Under the pieces are notes generated by a model, which was given only the letters and a program-made list of their open reading frames with translations, was not told where the DNA came from and did no database searches. Positions 1 to 7,908 of a DNA stretch of 22,605 bases are shown here, piece by piece (position 1 is the stretch's first letter; the number at the start of each line of letters is the position of its first letter). Source of the DNA: Cytophagaceae bacterium (GTDB lineage Bacteria; Bacteroidota; Bacteroidia; Cytophagales; Cytophagaceae). The DNA is taken from assembly GCA_021151805.1 (NCBI GenBank), contig JAGKWN010000064.1, positions 1 to 22,605 of the forward strand, written 5' to 3'. The position numbers and the translations under genes were made by a program.

Positions 1-101
1 TTTTTATTGTGTTTGCATGTTTTTTGTATTAGTTTCGTACAAATACAAAAAATATTTTGTCTGATCTTTTTTCTTGTAATTATCCAAAATAATGGAGTGT
101 C

Positions 102-1025
102 ATGGAAGATTATAATAAAATCATTGAATCCCTTGGTGTGCGATACATCAAGTCTAAATCCATTCGTATTGTTCAATCGCTTACAGTAGATAATTATTAC
201 GATGTCAGCAATATGATTGTGTTGCTGCACAAAGGTGAGATTTCATTTGGTGAAGAAAGAACGAAAGTAAAGGAAGGCGAACTATTGTTTATTCCTGGCG
301 GTCGTTCTGTTTCTATTTCTTATGGTTCTGGCAATACAATCAAATTGTCAAACGAAGAATTGTTAACCAACCGTGAAAAATTTCTTAACTCGGTTGTTGA
401 CCCTGCGTTGATTGGCACAGATCCTAACTCTTTCAGTTATGTTTCTTTTGAAGCAAAGGTGTTTGATTCTGTAAACTTCTTTACCTCGTTAGATATTCCT
501 CCGTTCATTATTACTGACACGCCTAAATTAAGTCAGTACATTCTTGATACGGTACAGGAAGATTTGGCAGATGAAGCAGGTAAAGACAGAGTGATCAATA
601 TTAATACCGATCGTATTGTTGTTGAGATCATTCGTTTCATTCTGCGTAAAAATCTGTTTGTTGAACGTTTGGCAACCAATAGTACATACTTCAAGGATCC
701 GCGCTTACTGGACATCTTTGCTTACATTAAAAAATACCTTGGTGGAGATTTATCAAACAAAGTTTTGGCCGGTGTTGCAAACGTATCAGAAGATTACGTA
801 GGACAGTATTTCAAAATGCTTACAGGTATCAATCCGCAGGATTATATCGAATACCAGCGTATGGAAAAAGCCGTAGATCTTTTGAGAACATCCAAGAAGA
901 GTATCCGTGAAATTGGTGGTGAAGTAGGCTACAAAGACACGGCTTATTTCTGCCGCAGATTTAAAATGATGTTTGGAATTCCTGCGGGAAAAATGAGACG
1001 CAGAGAATCATTGATGAATATTTAA
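102..1025 (+). CDS. AraC-family transcriptional regulator
   Basis: A 307-residue DNA-binding regulator. The C-terminal third (about residues 199-302) is a typical AraC/XylS double helix-turn-helix domain: a first HTH around DLSNKVLAGVANVSEDYVGQ, and the second with the family hallmark spacing SIREIGGEVGYKDTAYFCRRF (267-287) followed by FG(I)P. The N-terminal part (about 30-90) contains EGELLFIPGG, which resembles the cupin-like sensing domain of many AraC proteins, but the ligand cannot be read from sequence. The start is the ATG behind GGAGTG. It is transcribed alone: the next gene is convergent and a strong hairpin terminator follows. The family assignment is secure; the target genes and the effector are unknown. 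Confidence 0.9.
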   Translation: MEDYNKIIESLGVRYIKSKSIRIVQSLTVDNYYDVSNMIVLLHKGEISFGEERTKVKEGELLFIPGGRSVSISYGSGNTIKLSNEELLTNREKFLNSVVDPALIGTDPNSFSYVSFEAKVFDSVNFFTSLDIPPFIITDTPKLSQYILDTVQEDLADEAGKDRVININTDRIVVEIIRFILRKNLFVERLATNSTYFKDPRLLDIFAYIKKYLGGDLSNKVLAGVANVSEDYVGQYFKMLTGINPQDYIEYQRMEKAVDLLRTSKKSIREIGGEVGYKDTAYFCRRFKMMFGIPAGKMRRRESLMNI

Positions 1026-1058
1026 AAGTTTAGTTTAATAGAATACCGTTCAGTTTTG

Positions 1059-1093
1059 GAGGTCACCTATGTAGAAGGTGGCCTCTTTTTTTT
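1059..1093 (+). terminator. Rho-independent terminator of the AraC-family gene
   Basis: Stem GAGGTCACC (1059-1067) pairs with GGTGGCCTC (1077-1085) through one G-U pair, with a 9-nt loop. It is followed by eight T residues (1086-1093). The T-run is only on the plus-strand side, so it serves the AraC gene. It overlaps the stop codon of the convergent GGGP synthase gene. Confidence 0.9.
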
Positions 1094-1856
1094 ACAGCTT
1101 GTAACTATTCTTATTCAGGTTTAAGGTACTTACCTGCTGTCCCACTTCTGTAAGGAAGGATGCATTCTTTTCGACACCCGTACCAACTACAATTAAATCT
1201 GCGCCGGCATTCAATGCAGCCAGGGCTTTTTCAGCAGTATTCAAACCACCGCCAACAATTACCGGGCAGTCAACTGCTTTGCGCACGGCAGCAATCATTT
1301 CAGGATGCACCGGCTGATGTGCACCGCTGCCACCATCCAGATACATGAGCTTCAAACCAAGCATTTCGCCCGCCAGTGCTGTAGATGCTGCAATAGAAGG
1401 CTTATCGTATGGCAAAGGAGTTGTATTGCTGATATAAGAAGCTGTTGTCTGCTTGCCGCAATCTACCAGCATATAACCGGTGGGAAGCACTTCAAGCTTG
1501 CTTTGTTTAATGATTGGCGCAGCAACAACATGTTGTCCGATCAGGAAGTCTGCATTGCGACCGGAAATCAACGACAATAATAAAATCGCGTCTGCGGTAG
1601 GTTCAACCTGCAAATAACCTCCCGGAAATAAAATCACCGGTATGGATGTTTTCTGCTTTATGCGTGCTACAATTTCCGGCAGGTTGTATTTAGACAATAA
1701 ACTTCCGCCCAGAAAAAAATAATCTACATGACTTTCCTTCGACAATTTCAATATGCTGTCAAACAAAACATCATCCAGTTTATCAGGATCCAGAAGTACT
1801 GCAAAGGATTTTATTCCATTGCGTTTTTTTTGATTTAGTTCTTCGTAAATATTCAT
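1092..1856 (-). CDS. geranylgeranylglyceryl phosphate synthase (GGGPS/PcrB family)
   Basis: A 254-residue TIM-barrel prenyltransferase that joins a polyprenyl diphosphate (geranylgeranyl or longer) to sn-glycerol-1-phosphate, forming the ether bond typical of archaeal lipids. Visible motifs are DPDK (23-26, metal/diphosphate region), FPGG (77-80), SGRNADFLIG (98-107), YLDGGSGA (172-179), VGGGL (201-205) and GADLIVVGTGVEK (218-230). The last three are the glycerol-phosphate-binding loops. Length matches the group-II enzymes described from Bacteroidetes. The start codon overlaps the stop of the upstream membrane-protein gene (ATGA at 1853-1856), so the two are translationally coupled. Product chain length and the final lipid are unknown. 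Heptaprenyl specificity is an alternative, as in Firmicute PcrB. Confidence 0.88.
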   Translation of the reverse strand: MNIYEELNQKKRNGIKSFAVLLDPDKLDDVLFDSILKLSKESHVDYFFLGGSLLSKYNLPEIVARIKQKTSIPVILFPGGYLQVEPTADAILLLSLISGRNADFLIGQHVVAAPIIKQSKLEVLPTGYMLVDCGKQTTASYISNTTPLPYDKPSIAASTALAGEMLGLKLMYLDGGSGAHQPVHPEMIAAVRKAVDCPVIVGGGLNTAEKALAALNAGADLIVVGTGVEKNASFLTEVGQQVSTLNLNKNSYKL

Positions 1857-2239
1857 CTATGTGAATCTTCATTGCCACCATGAGCTCTTTTCTCAAGAAT
1901 GCCCAACACCAACATATATAATTTATGCTGAAAGTATCCGCTGCGTATGGATAAAGACATCAGCCATGCAGCAACCATAAACATGCATCCCACAATTACA
2001 AAGCCCAGGTACGAACTCTCTAATATGATGTTTAAATAGAAGCTCAATCCAAAGCCCAGAAATAATAACATCATTAAAAAAATAAATGAGATAATGATGA
2101 TCAGAAGAATACTTGCTAAAACATCAGAAAGCTTTTTGTAGATCTCTATTCTCCAGCTATCAACTTTTGACTGGAACAGCTGCTGCACAACATCTACAAC
2201 TGCCTGCGATTTAAAAAGGTCGAATAAGAGTTTAAGCAT
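1853..2239 (-). CDS. small two-TM membrane protein, holin-X/phage-holin-superfamily-like
   Basis: A 128-residue integral membrane protein with an amphipathic N-terminal stretch (1-38), two adjacent hydrophobic segments (about 40-67 and 75-95) and a charged C-terminus ending in HGGNEDSHR. This layout resembles the chromosomal 'phage holin family' (Holin-X-like) proteins of Bacteroidota, which are not linked to lysis genes. No phage gene is nearby, so a lytic role is unlikely. It overlaps the GGGP synthase start by 4 bases, which suggests a role connected with membrane lipid or envelope homeostasis; that is inference from context only. No good TAnnTTTG promoter was found in the 71 bp upstream, so transcription may come from further upstream. 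Confidence 0.7.
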   Translation of the reverse strand: MLKLLFDLFKSQAVVDVVQQLFQSKVDSWRIEIYKKLSDVLASILLIIIISFIFLMMLLFLGFGLSFYLNIILESSYLGFVIVGCMFMVAAWLMSLSIRSGYFQHKLYMLVLGILEKRAHGGNEDSHR

Positions 2240-2310
2240 AGCTTTTTGTTTTTAGATTATCTTAAAGTTAACAATTTAGGCAATTGATAAGTGCTACTTG
2301 AGTGTTTTTT

Positions 2311-3138
2311 TTATTTTGTATAAAAGTACCTGAAGCTGCTTAATTCTTTTTCCTGCATTGGATCAACAAACAATAAAAAATTGCAAGCCACCCCAAACAC
2401 TGGTGTTATACCATTGCTGTTGTATGGTTCTGATGCCGGCACATACAGGTAATTCGTTTCCCGCGATGCATATATGCCAATATAGTAGGCTTTATCAATC
2501 AGATAACCTACATCAATTCTAAGGTTTGTATAATCTATGAATCGTTCTTTAAAAAAAGATACACCGTCTTTTACAAAATCAAACTGAACAAAAGGTTTGT
2601 ACGACATGAAAACTGCAAGGTGATTATTCTGCACCGGAATATATTTCCCAAGTCCAAGGCTTATCCCTACCCTGCCAATCATGGGTCTTCTGGTACTGGT
2701 AGTACCACTGCTGGTTGTTGTATTTAGTGTTCCTTCGGTGTAATTAAATTGTTCGTACAGAAATTCTTTAGAAAATAATAATCCGAACAACTCGCCCCGG
2801 TGCTGAATGTACAGGCGCGTAGTATAATTATAAACACCTGCGCCATTCACATTAATCCGTTCAGAAGCCCCGACAAACCATTTTTCTGTAAGGCCTACAT
2901 CAATGCCCGGCTTTATGTTCCAGCGTGTCTGCTCGGTAATGGAAGCGTATAGTGCATTGGTGTTGTATACACCTTCGAGATATGCGTTTATGTTTGATTG
3001 CTTCAGCACAATATCCAACCGCGGTGTCAGCTGAAATAATGTTTGCTGGTATTCTTTATGCACGGGAACGCTGCCGCTTTGTGCTGCTGCACCGGCAGAA
3101 AAAAACAGGATGATATAAAAACAAAGCAGGCGCTGCAT
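2311..3138 (-). CDS. secreted, probably outer-membrane beta-barrel-like protein of unknown function
   Basis: A 275-residue protein with an N-terminal signal peptide (hydrophobic residues 4-18, likely cleavage after AGAAA). The mature part is rich in alternating aromatic and polar residues (for example NIKPGIDVGLTEKWFVGASE and LRIDVGYLIDKAYYIGIYAS), as seen in outer-membrane beta-strands. A low-complexity Thr/Ser stretch (TTTSSGTTST, about 140-149) looks like an exposed loop. I do not recognise the family. It sits between the phosphate operon, from which a terminator separates it, and the holin-like gene. Its start lies 30 bp from that terminator, so its promoter must be very close or transcription must read through. 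Confidence 0.7.
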   Translation of the reverse strand: MQRLLCFYIILFFSAGAAAQSGSVPVHKEYQQTLFQLTPRLDIVLKQSNINAYLEGVYNTNALYASITEQTRWNIKPGIDVGLTEKWFVGASERINVNGAGVYNYTTRLYIQHRGELFGLLFSKEFLYEQFNYTEGTLNTTTSSGTTSTRRPMIGRVGISLGLGKYIPVQNNHLAVFMSYKPFVQFDFVKDGVSFFKERFIDYTNLRIDVGYLIDKAYYIGIYASRETNYLYVPASEPYNSNGITPVFGVACNFLLFVDPMQEKELSSFRYFYTK

Positions 3139-3168
3139 CTACACAAGTTACTAAATGTGTTTAAATAA

Positions 3169-3195
3169 GAAAAGACCCTTTATGCGGGTCTTTTC
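3169..3195 (-). terminator. terminator of the pst-phoU operon
   Basis: A perfect 10-bp inverted repeat GAAAAGACCC / GGGTCTTTTC with a 7-nt loop, immediately downstream of phoU. Read on the minus strand, the stem ends in TTTTC followed by TTATTTAA. It marks the end of the phosphate operon. Confidence 0.85.
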
Positions 3196-3220
3196 AGGTA
3201 TAGAATACATCTTTTTATGA

Positions 3221-3892
3221 TTACTCTTTATTCTTTTTATGCTTCAGCACTTTTGCCTTTACATAGAATATGATCTCTTCTGAAATATTTGTGATGTAAT
3301 CACCTACACGTTCTGTCTTGCGGATCATAGAAAGCAGATAAATTCCTTGCATTACTTTTTCGTGATCCTGGTTGCCACGGATATATTCTGCAAGCATGTT
3401 GTTCGCATTTTTGTTGATCTCATCCAGAATTTCATCTTTAGAGAAAACCGTACGAGCCAGCTTGGTGTTATCCGTTTCAAAAGATTCGCATAATATATTC
3501 AGCATTTCCAGTACAATGGAAGTCATTTCCTTGAAACGCATTTTTTCGATCAATACCGGATCAAATGGTTTCTCAGACATCAATAAAAATTTACATAAAC
3601 CTTCTGCATTATCACCGATACGCTCCAGGTCTGAAACCATTTTCAATGAAGCAACCACAAAGCGTAAGTCAATCGCAACCGGGTTGAACAATGCTAAAAT
3701 ATGTTCGCAACGGCTATCGATTTTTAATTCGCTGCCGTTTACTCTTTTTTCATTTTTCAAAACCTCTTTAGCAAGGTCCTGATCGAAGGTATAGAAAGCT
3801 GTGATACTTTTCTCCATTTGTTCTTTCACAAGGAGTGTCATATCAATCAGTTCACTTTTTAATTCGCCTAATTCTGTTTCTAATAGATTCAT
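3221..3892 (-). CDS. phoU: phosphate signalling / transport accessory protein PhoU
   Basis: A 223-residue all-helical cytoplasmic protein made of two PhoU repeats. Both metal-binding signatures are visible: DLERIGDNAEG (88-98) in the first half and KTERVGDYITNISEE (192-206) in the second. PhoU proteins bind a multinuclear Fe/Mn/Zn cluster and act with the Pst transporter to hold back the Pho response when phosphate is plentiful. It is the last gene of the pst operon, 60 bp downstream of pstB and followed by the operon terminator. Length is normal. In species without a dedicated PhoR partner, PhoU may mainly restrain Pst; no histidine kinase is present in this window. Confidence 0.95.
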   Translation of the reverse strand: MNLLETELGELKSELIDMTLLVKEQMEKSITAFYTFDQDLAKEVLKNEKRVNGSELKIDSRCEHILALFNPVAIDLRFVVASLKMVSDLERIGDNAEGLCKFLLMSEKPFDPVLIEKMRFKEMTSIVLEMLNILCESFETDNTKLARTVFSKDEILDEINKNANNMLAEYIRGNQDHEKVMQGIYLLSMIRKTERVGDYITNISEEIIFYVKAKVLKHKKNKE

Positions 3893-3952
3893 ATGTGTAT
3901 TGAATCAATGTTATGAAAAATGTTTTACGTATATCACAGAAAAAAGGATGGA

Positions 3953-4702
3953 TCAACCGAATCTTCCTGTAATATAATTTTGTGTGCGTTCTTTTTTCGG
4001 GTTGGTGAATAAGGTTCTTGTATCATCGTATTCAACCAGTTCTCCCATATAGAAGAATGCTGTTTTATCACTTGTTCTGGAAGCCTGCTGCATGTTGTGT
4101 GTAACAATCATGATGGTATAAGAAGCTTTCAGGTTATAAATAAGTTCTTCGATTTTTGAAGTTGAGATCGGATCGAGCGCCGAAGCAGGTTCATCCATCA
4201 ACAGGATTGATGGTTCAACCGCAAGTGCACGTGCAATACATAAACGCTGCTGCTGACCTCCTGATAAAGCCAATGCAGATTTTTTCAATTTATCTTTTAC
4301 TTCATCCCAAAGTGCTGCCTGTTTCAGCGACCATTCAACTTTATCGTTGATGTATTCTTTGTTTGAAATTCCGTTTACACGCAAACCGTATGCAACGTTT
4401 TCGAAAATTGATTTTGGAAACGGGTTTGGTTTCTGAAATACCATACCTACAGCCTTACGTAATTCATTTGTATTCACTGAAGGTGAATTGATATCAACCC
4501 CGTCAATCAGAATGTTTCCTTTTACCTGGCAATTGTCGATCAGGTCATTCATACGGTTCATGCAACGTAAGAATGTTGACTTACCGCAGCCGGATGGGCC
4601 GATCAGTGCCGTAACCGTATTCTTCTTAACACTTAGCGACACGCCCTTCAGGGTATGGTCTAAGCCATAATAAACGTGTACGTCTTGAGCTTCAATTTTC
4701 AT
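3953..4702 (-). CDS. pstB: phosphate ABC transporter ATP-binding protein PstB
   Basis: A 249-residue ABC ATPase that drives high-affinity phosphate import. Motifs in order are Walker A GPSGCGKST (35-43), Q-loop VFQKPNPFP (88-96), signature LSGGQQQR (146-153), Walker B ILLMDEP (166-172) followed by ASALDP, and the H-loop histidine in IVTHN (H202). The sequence VFQKPNPFP-SI-ENV is characteristic of PstB. It is separated from pstA by 102 bp, the largest gap in the operon. I saw no obvious terminator or promoter in that gap, so it is probably still co-transcribed. The gene is complete, with normal length. Confidence 0.97.
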   Translation of the reverse strand: MKIEAQDVHVYYGLDHTLKGVSLSVKKNTVTALIGPSGCGKSTFLRCMNRMNDLIDNCQVKGNILIDGVDINSPSVNTNELRKAVGMVFQKPNPFPKSIFENVAYGLRVNGISNKEYINDKVEWSLKQAALWDEVKDKLKKSALALSGGQQQRLCIARALAVEPSILLMDEPASALDPISTSKIEELIYNLKASYTIMIVTHNMQQASRTSDKTAFFYMGELVEYDDTRTLFTNPKKERTQNYITGRFG

Positions 4703-4804
4703 CTTTTTAAGATTTAGTCTGAACGTCGGCTGTTGCTGTCAACATTCTAATTCCAGACATATGTATGCTAAATTCTTTCTTTCAATATTCTTCAAACGGT
4801 ATTA

Positions 4805-5701
4805 TTACCACTTGATTTTTTTCTGCCAGCGGTAACGTAGATACACCGCGGCACCGTTCATGATAAAGGTTATTGCCAACAGGATAATAATCGCTGCTGC
4901 TGCGTTCACCTGGAAATCGTGCTGGGGTTTACCAATCCAGTAGAAGATCTGTATCGGTAATACTGTAAAGGATTCTGTTGGCCAGGTTGGCACCGATGTG
5001 ATATAGGTTGCCGCACCAATTACAATCAAAGGGGCTGTTTCGCCGATGGCTCTTGAAATTGCCAGGATCGCTCCCGTTACAATACCCGGAATGGATGCAG
5101 GTAAAATCTGATACCAGATTGTTTGCCACTTTGTAGCGCCTAATGCAAGTGATGCTTCACGCAGGTTGTAAGGAACTGTTTTTAATGCTTCTCTCGTAGA
5201 AACGATGATGATTGGCAGGATCAATAAAGAAAGTGTCAAGGCGCCGGTAATTGCGGTATCGCCCAGCATCAGAGTTCTTGAAAAGATTTCCAGACCTAAT
5301 AAACCATAAATGATAGAAGGAATACCGGCCAGGTTCGAAATATTAATTTCTAATATGTTCGACATTCTGCTTTTGGAATTGTATTCTTCCAGATAAATAC
5401 CAGCTCCGATTCCGATCGGGAATGCGATCAATGTGGTTAAACCCATGATCCAGAGTGTACCGCCCAAAGCTGCATAAATGCCGGCTTTGCTTGCTCTTCT
5501 GGAAGACGAATCCTGGAAAAATTCCATGTTGATACGTCCAAAGCCATCTGAAAACACATCGTATAACAATACGCACAGTACCAGTATACCGATGCCTGTT
5601 GCAAACAATGCAATAAACTTATATGATTTGTCCTGAAATTCGTACCACTTGTTTTTGCGCACATGTTTCTGGCGCATTCTTTTGCCTAGTTTCTTCGCCA
5701 T
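4805..5701 (-). CDS. pstA: phosphate ABC transporter permease PstA
   Basis: A 298-residue inner-membrane permease with a basic N-terminus (MAKKLGKRMRQKHVRKNK), a first hydrophobic segment at about 29-47, and the periplasmic and membrane segments of the PstA fold. The ATPase-contacting EAA loop reads LREASLALGATKWQTIW (about 179-195), followed by AISRAIGETAPLIVIGAAT, which is diagnostic for PstA. It pairs with PstC to form the phosphate channel. The start lies 5 bp after the pstC stop, implying tight co-transcription. No sign of damage. Confidence 0.95.
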   Translation of the reverse strand: MAKKLGKRMRQKHVRKNKWYEFQDKSYKFIALFATGIGILVLCVLLYDVFSDGFGRINMEFFQDSSSRRASKAGIYAALGGTLWIMGLTTLIAFPIGIGAGIYLEEYNSKSRMSNILEINISNLAGIPSIIYGLLGLEIFSRTLMLGDTAITGALTLSLLILPIIIVSTREALKTVPYNLREASLALGATKWQTIWYQILPASIPGIVTGAILAISRAIGETAPLIVIGAATYITSVPTWPTESFTVLPIQIFYWIGKPQHDFQVNAAAAIIILLAITFIMNGAAVYLRYRWQKKIKW

Positions 5702-5706
5702 AAAAC

Positions 5707-6594
5707 TTATTTATAAACTTGTTGGTAACGTTTCTTCAGCCAAAAACTAATATTGTTCAGTAATAATGTAATTACGAACAAACTCATACCAACCGCATAA
5801 ATGGTCTTGTATTCGATGGAGTCGTTGGCAACGTCTCCGTTCACCGTTTGTACGATGTAGGTCGTTGCAGTCTGCACCTGGTTCAATGGGTTGAACGTAA
5901 GTGTTGGTTTGTTACCTGCTGCAATAGCTACGATCATTGTTTCTCCAACGGCTCTTGATAGCGCCAGGATGATTGATACTGCTATACCTGAAAGGGCTGC
6001 AGGGATAATAACTTTAAAAGCTGTTTGAAATTTTGTAGCACCCATGGCATAAGAACCTTCTCTTAGTGCTCTTGGTACGGCATACAACGCATCTTCACTT
6101 AAGGAAGAAACCAGAGGCAGAATCATGATCCCCATAATGATACCCGGAGCAAGCGCGTTGAAATTGCTCAGTTCCAGACTCGGGAAAAGACTTTGAATAA
6201 ATGGCGTTACGAAAGCCAGCGCAAAATATCCGTAAACGATTGTCGGGATAGATGCCAGTATTTCTAAAACCGGCTTTACAATATTGCGCACGCGGGAAGT
6301 TGCGTACTCACTTAAATAAACGGCAATGGTAATTCCAAGCGGTACAGCCACACACATGGCAATGAATGTTGTTAAGAATGTACCTGCTAATAATGGGAGA
6401 ATCCCGAAGTGTTGCTGGTCTTTAGCAAATGATGGAGACCATTCTGTATCTGTTAAGAAGTCCCATATCGGAACCACCTGAAAAAAACGGGCTGTTTCAA
6501 ATAACAGAACCGATATAATGCCTACAGTTGTTAAGATCGTTAACAAACTGCAGGCAAATAAGAATGCTTCAATAAATTTTTCGGAACGCTTCAT
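5707..6594 (-). CDS. pstC: phosphate ABC transporter permease PstC
   Basis: A 295-residue inner-membrane permease. The N-terminal transmembrane segment spans about 10-35. The EAA loop is LREGSYAMGATKFQTAF, followed by ILALSRAVGETMIVAIAAG, the PstC hallmark. It forms the heterodimeric channel with PstA, fed by PstS outside and powered by PstB inside. It begins 14 bp after the pstS stop and ends 5 bp before pstA. The gene is intact and of normal length. Confidence 0.95.
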   Translation of the reverse strand: MKRSEKFIEAFLFACSLLTILTTVGIISVLLFETARFFQVVPIWDFLTDTEWSPSFAKDQQHFGILPLLAGTFLTTFIAMCVAVPLGITIAVYLSEYATSRVRNIVKPVLEILASIPTIVYGYFALAFVTPFIQSLFPSLELSNFNALAPGIIMGIMILPLVSSLSEDALYAVPRALREGSYAMGATKFQTAFKVIIPAALSGIAVSIILALSRAVGETMIVAIAAGNKPTLTFNPLNQVQTATTYIVQTVNGDVANDSIEYKTIYAVGMSLFVITLLLNNISFWLKKRYQQVYK

Positions 6595-6608
6595 TCAGTA
6601 ATCAGCAA

Positions 6609-7637
6609 TTAATGCTGAGTAGATTGTAATATTTCTTCTAATTTAACTCCAACAGTAGACTTCAAAGTTAAGAAAAGAGATCCAGTTGTACCAGCCGCGA
6701 AACGAGCTTTTACTAATTTATATGCTTCCGGAGATAATGCTACATAACCTGTTTCAGGAACCAATGTAGAAGCATTATCAATGTAGAAGTTTACATATTT
6801 TGTAACTTCCGGTCTTGCAGCCGAAGTCTTATTGATATAAATTAACAATGGTCTTGATAATGGCTGGTAAGTACCGTTTTCAATTGTTTCTTTAGAAGGA
6901 ATAATTGCGCCTTTACCGTTTGTATCATTTTTATCATCCAATGCAACCAGTTTCAGTTTGTCCTGGTTTTCAAAGTAGTATGCATAACCAAAGTAACCCA
7001 ATGAATACTTATCACCGGATACCCCGCTTACTAAACCGTTATCATCTTCACTGGCTGTATAATCTGTTCTGCAGGATCTTGCTTCACCTACGATTGCTTC
7101 AGTGAAATAATCAAATGTACCAGACTCTGTACCAGCACCGTATAGGTTTATTTTTTCATGCGGCCAGCCAGCACGTACCTGATCCCAGTGTGTGATTGTG
7201 CCTTTAGCAGCTGGTTCCCAGATTTTCTTTAATTCTTCAACTGTAAGGTGGTCTACCCAAGTGTTTTCCTTGCTCACTACCACTGCTAAACCATCATAAG
7301 CGATCGGAATTTCAAGATATTGAATGTTATTTTTAGCGCAATCTGCATCTTCTGTTGCTTTGATTGGTCTGGAGGCTCCCGTTACATCAATCTCGTTACG
7401 GATGAATTTTTTGAAACCAGCACCAGTACCTGATGCGTTTGCTGTTATTTTTACAGAAGGGTTTTCAATTTCAAACTCTTCCGAAACTGCTTCAGAAATA
7501 GGATAAACCGTTGAAGAACCATCTACTTTGATAGCTGCTTCACTTGCTGTAGAATCTGTACCTTCAGACTTCTGATTTTTGCTGCCACAAGCGAATAAAA
7601 TGCTGGAAGCAAATACGATAAAGACGATTTTTTTCAT
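6609..7637 (-). CDS. pstS: phosphate-binding lipoprotein PstS
   Basis: A 342-residue substrate-binding protein for high-affinity phosphate uptake. I chose the start at 7637 because it gives a lipoprotein signal (MKKIVFIVFASSILFAC, lipobox ILFAC with C17). The reading frame stays open 66 bp further upstream, but that extension encodes no plausible signal sequence. Phosphate-binding motifs are DGSSTVYP (39-46), SGTGAGF (69-75), TGASRPI (86-92) and GAGTESGTFDYFTE (167-180). The lipid anchor predicts placement at the outer face of the inner membrane. It is the first gene of the pst operon, as usual, so the promoter should lie in 7638-7860. I found no exact TAnnTTTG there; a TTAAAT-N3-ATTTAA near-palindrome at 7724-7738 is the only candidate regulatory site. 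Confidence 0.95.
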   Translation of the reverse strand: MKKIVFIVFASSILFACGSKNQKSEGTDSTASEAAIKVDGSSTVYPISEAVSEEFEIENPSVKITANASGTGAGFKKFIRNEIDVTGASRPIKATEDADCAKNNIQYLEIPIAYDGLAVVVSKENTWVDHLTVEELKKIWEPAAKGTITHWDQVRAGWPHEKINLYGAGTESGTFDYFTEAIVGEARSCRTDYTASEDDNGLVSGVSGDKYSLGYFGYAYYFENQDKLKLVALDDKNDTNGKGAIIPSKETIENGTYQPLSRPLLIYINKTSAARPEVTKYVNFYIDNASTLVPETGYVALSPEAYKLVKARFAAGTTGSLFLTLKSTVGVKLEEILQSTQH

Positions 7638-7860
7638 TTTATGAATAATAGAATTGGTGATACATATACGATTTGATGTACCTAACCCATAGAACGGCCG
7701 CAAGTTAAGTACTATATTTTACTTTAAATATTATTTAATTGTAAAGTTGGGTTTTTAATCGTCGAATGGAGGCCGGAAACGAATAAAACACCTGATTTTG
7801 ATACTGCCAGGGGGGAGCCTTGCTGCACAAAGCGGCTGATTGGATGGCGATAATTAAAAA
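7638..7860. promoter_or_regulatory. upstream region of the pst operon (promoter not resolved)
   Basis: About 220 bp between the pstS start and the next terminator hold no credible gene. The stretch next to pstS (7700-7745) is very AT-rich and contains TTAAAT (7724-7729) and ATTTAA (7733-7738) as an inverted pair. The half distal to pstS (7765-7850) is GC-richer and shows no structure I can name. The operon promoter and any phosphate-responsive site should be here, but the boxes cannot be assigned. Confidence 0.4.
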
Positions 7861-7897
7861 AGAAATGCTATCCGAGATGTGACCGGATAGCATTTCT
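7856..7897 (-). terminator. strong terminator of the DUF2490 gene
   Basis: A perfect 14-bp inverted repeat (AGAAATGCTATCCG at 7861-7874 and CGGATAGCATTTCT at 7884-7897) with a 9-nt loop. On the minus strand the stem is followed by a T-run (complement of 7856-7861). On the plus strand it is also followed by TTT, so it could work in both directions. It isolates the DUF2490 gene from the pst operon. Confidence 0.93.
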
Positions 7898-7908
7898 TTT
7901 CTTGTTTT

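Noticed and set aside
30..37. TAGTTTCG as a -7 box for the AraC gene
   Set aside because: One mismatch to TAnnTTTG and the nearest TTTG is only 14 bp upstream, so the support is too weak to report as a promoter.
1853..2239. Prophage holin
   Set aside because: No endolysin, spanin or structural phage gene is nearby; the gene is coupled to a lipid enzyme, so a lysis role is unlikely.
6609..7703. Longer PstS starting at 7703
   Set aside because: The extra 22 residues precede a perfect lipoprotein signal at 7637 and would bury it; the shorter start is the functional one.
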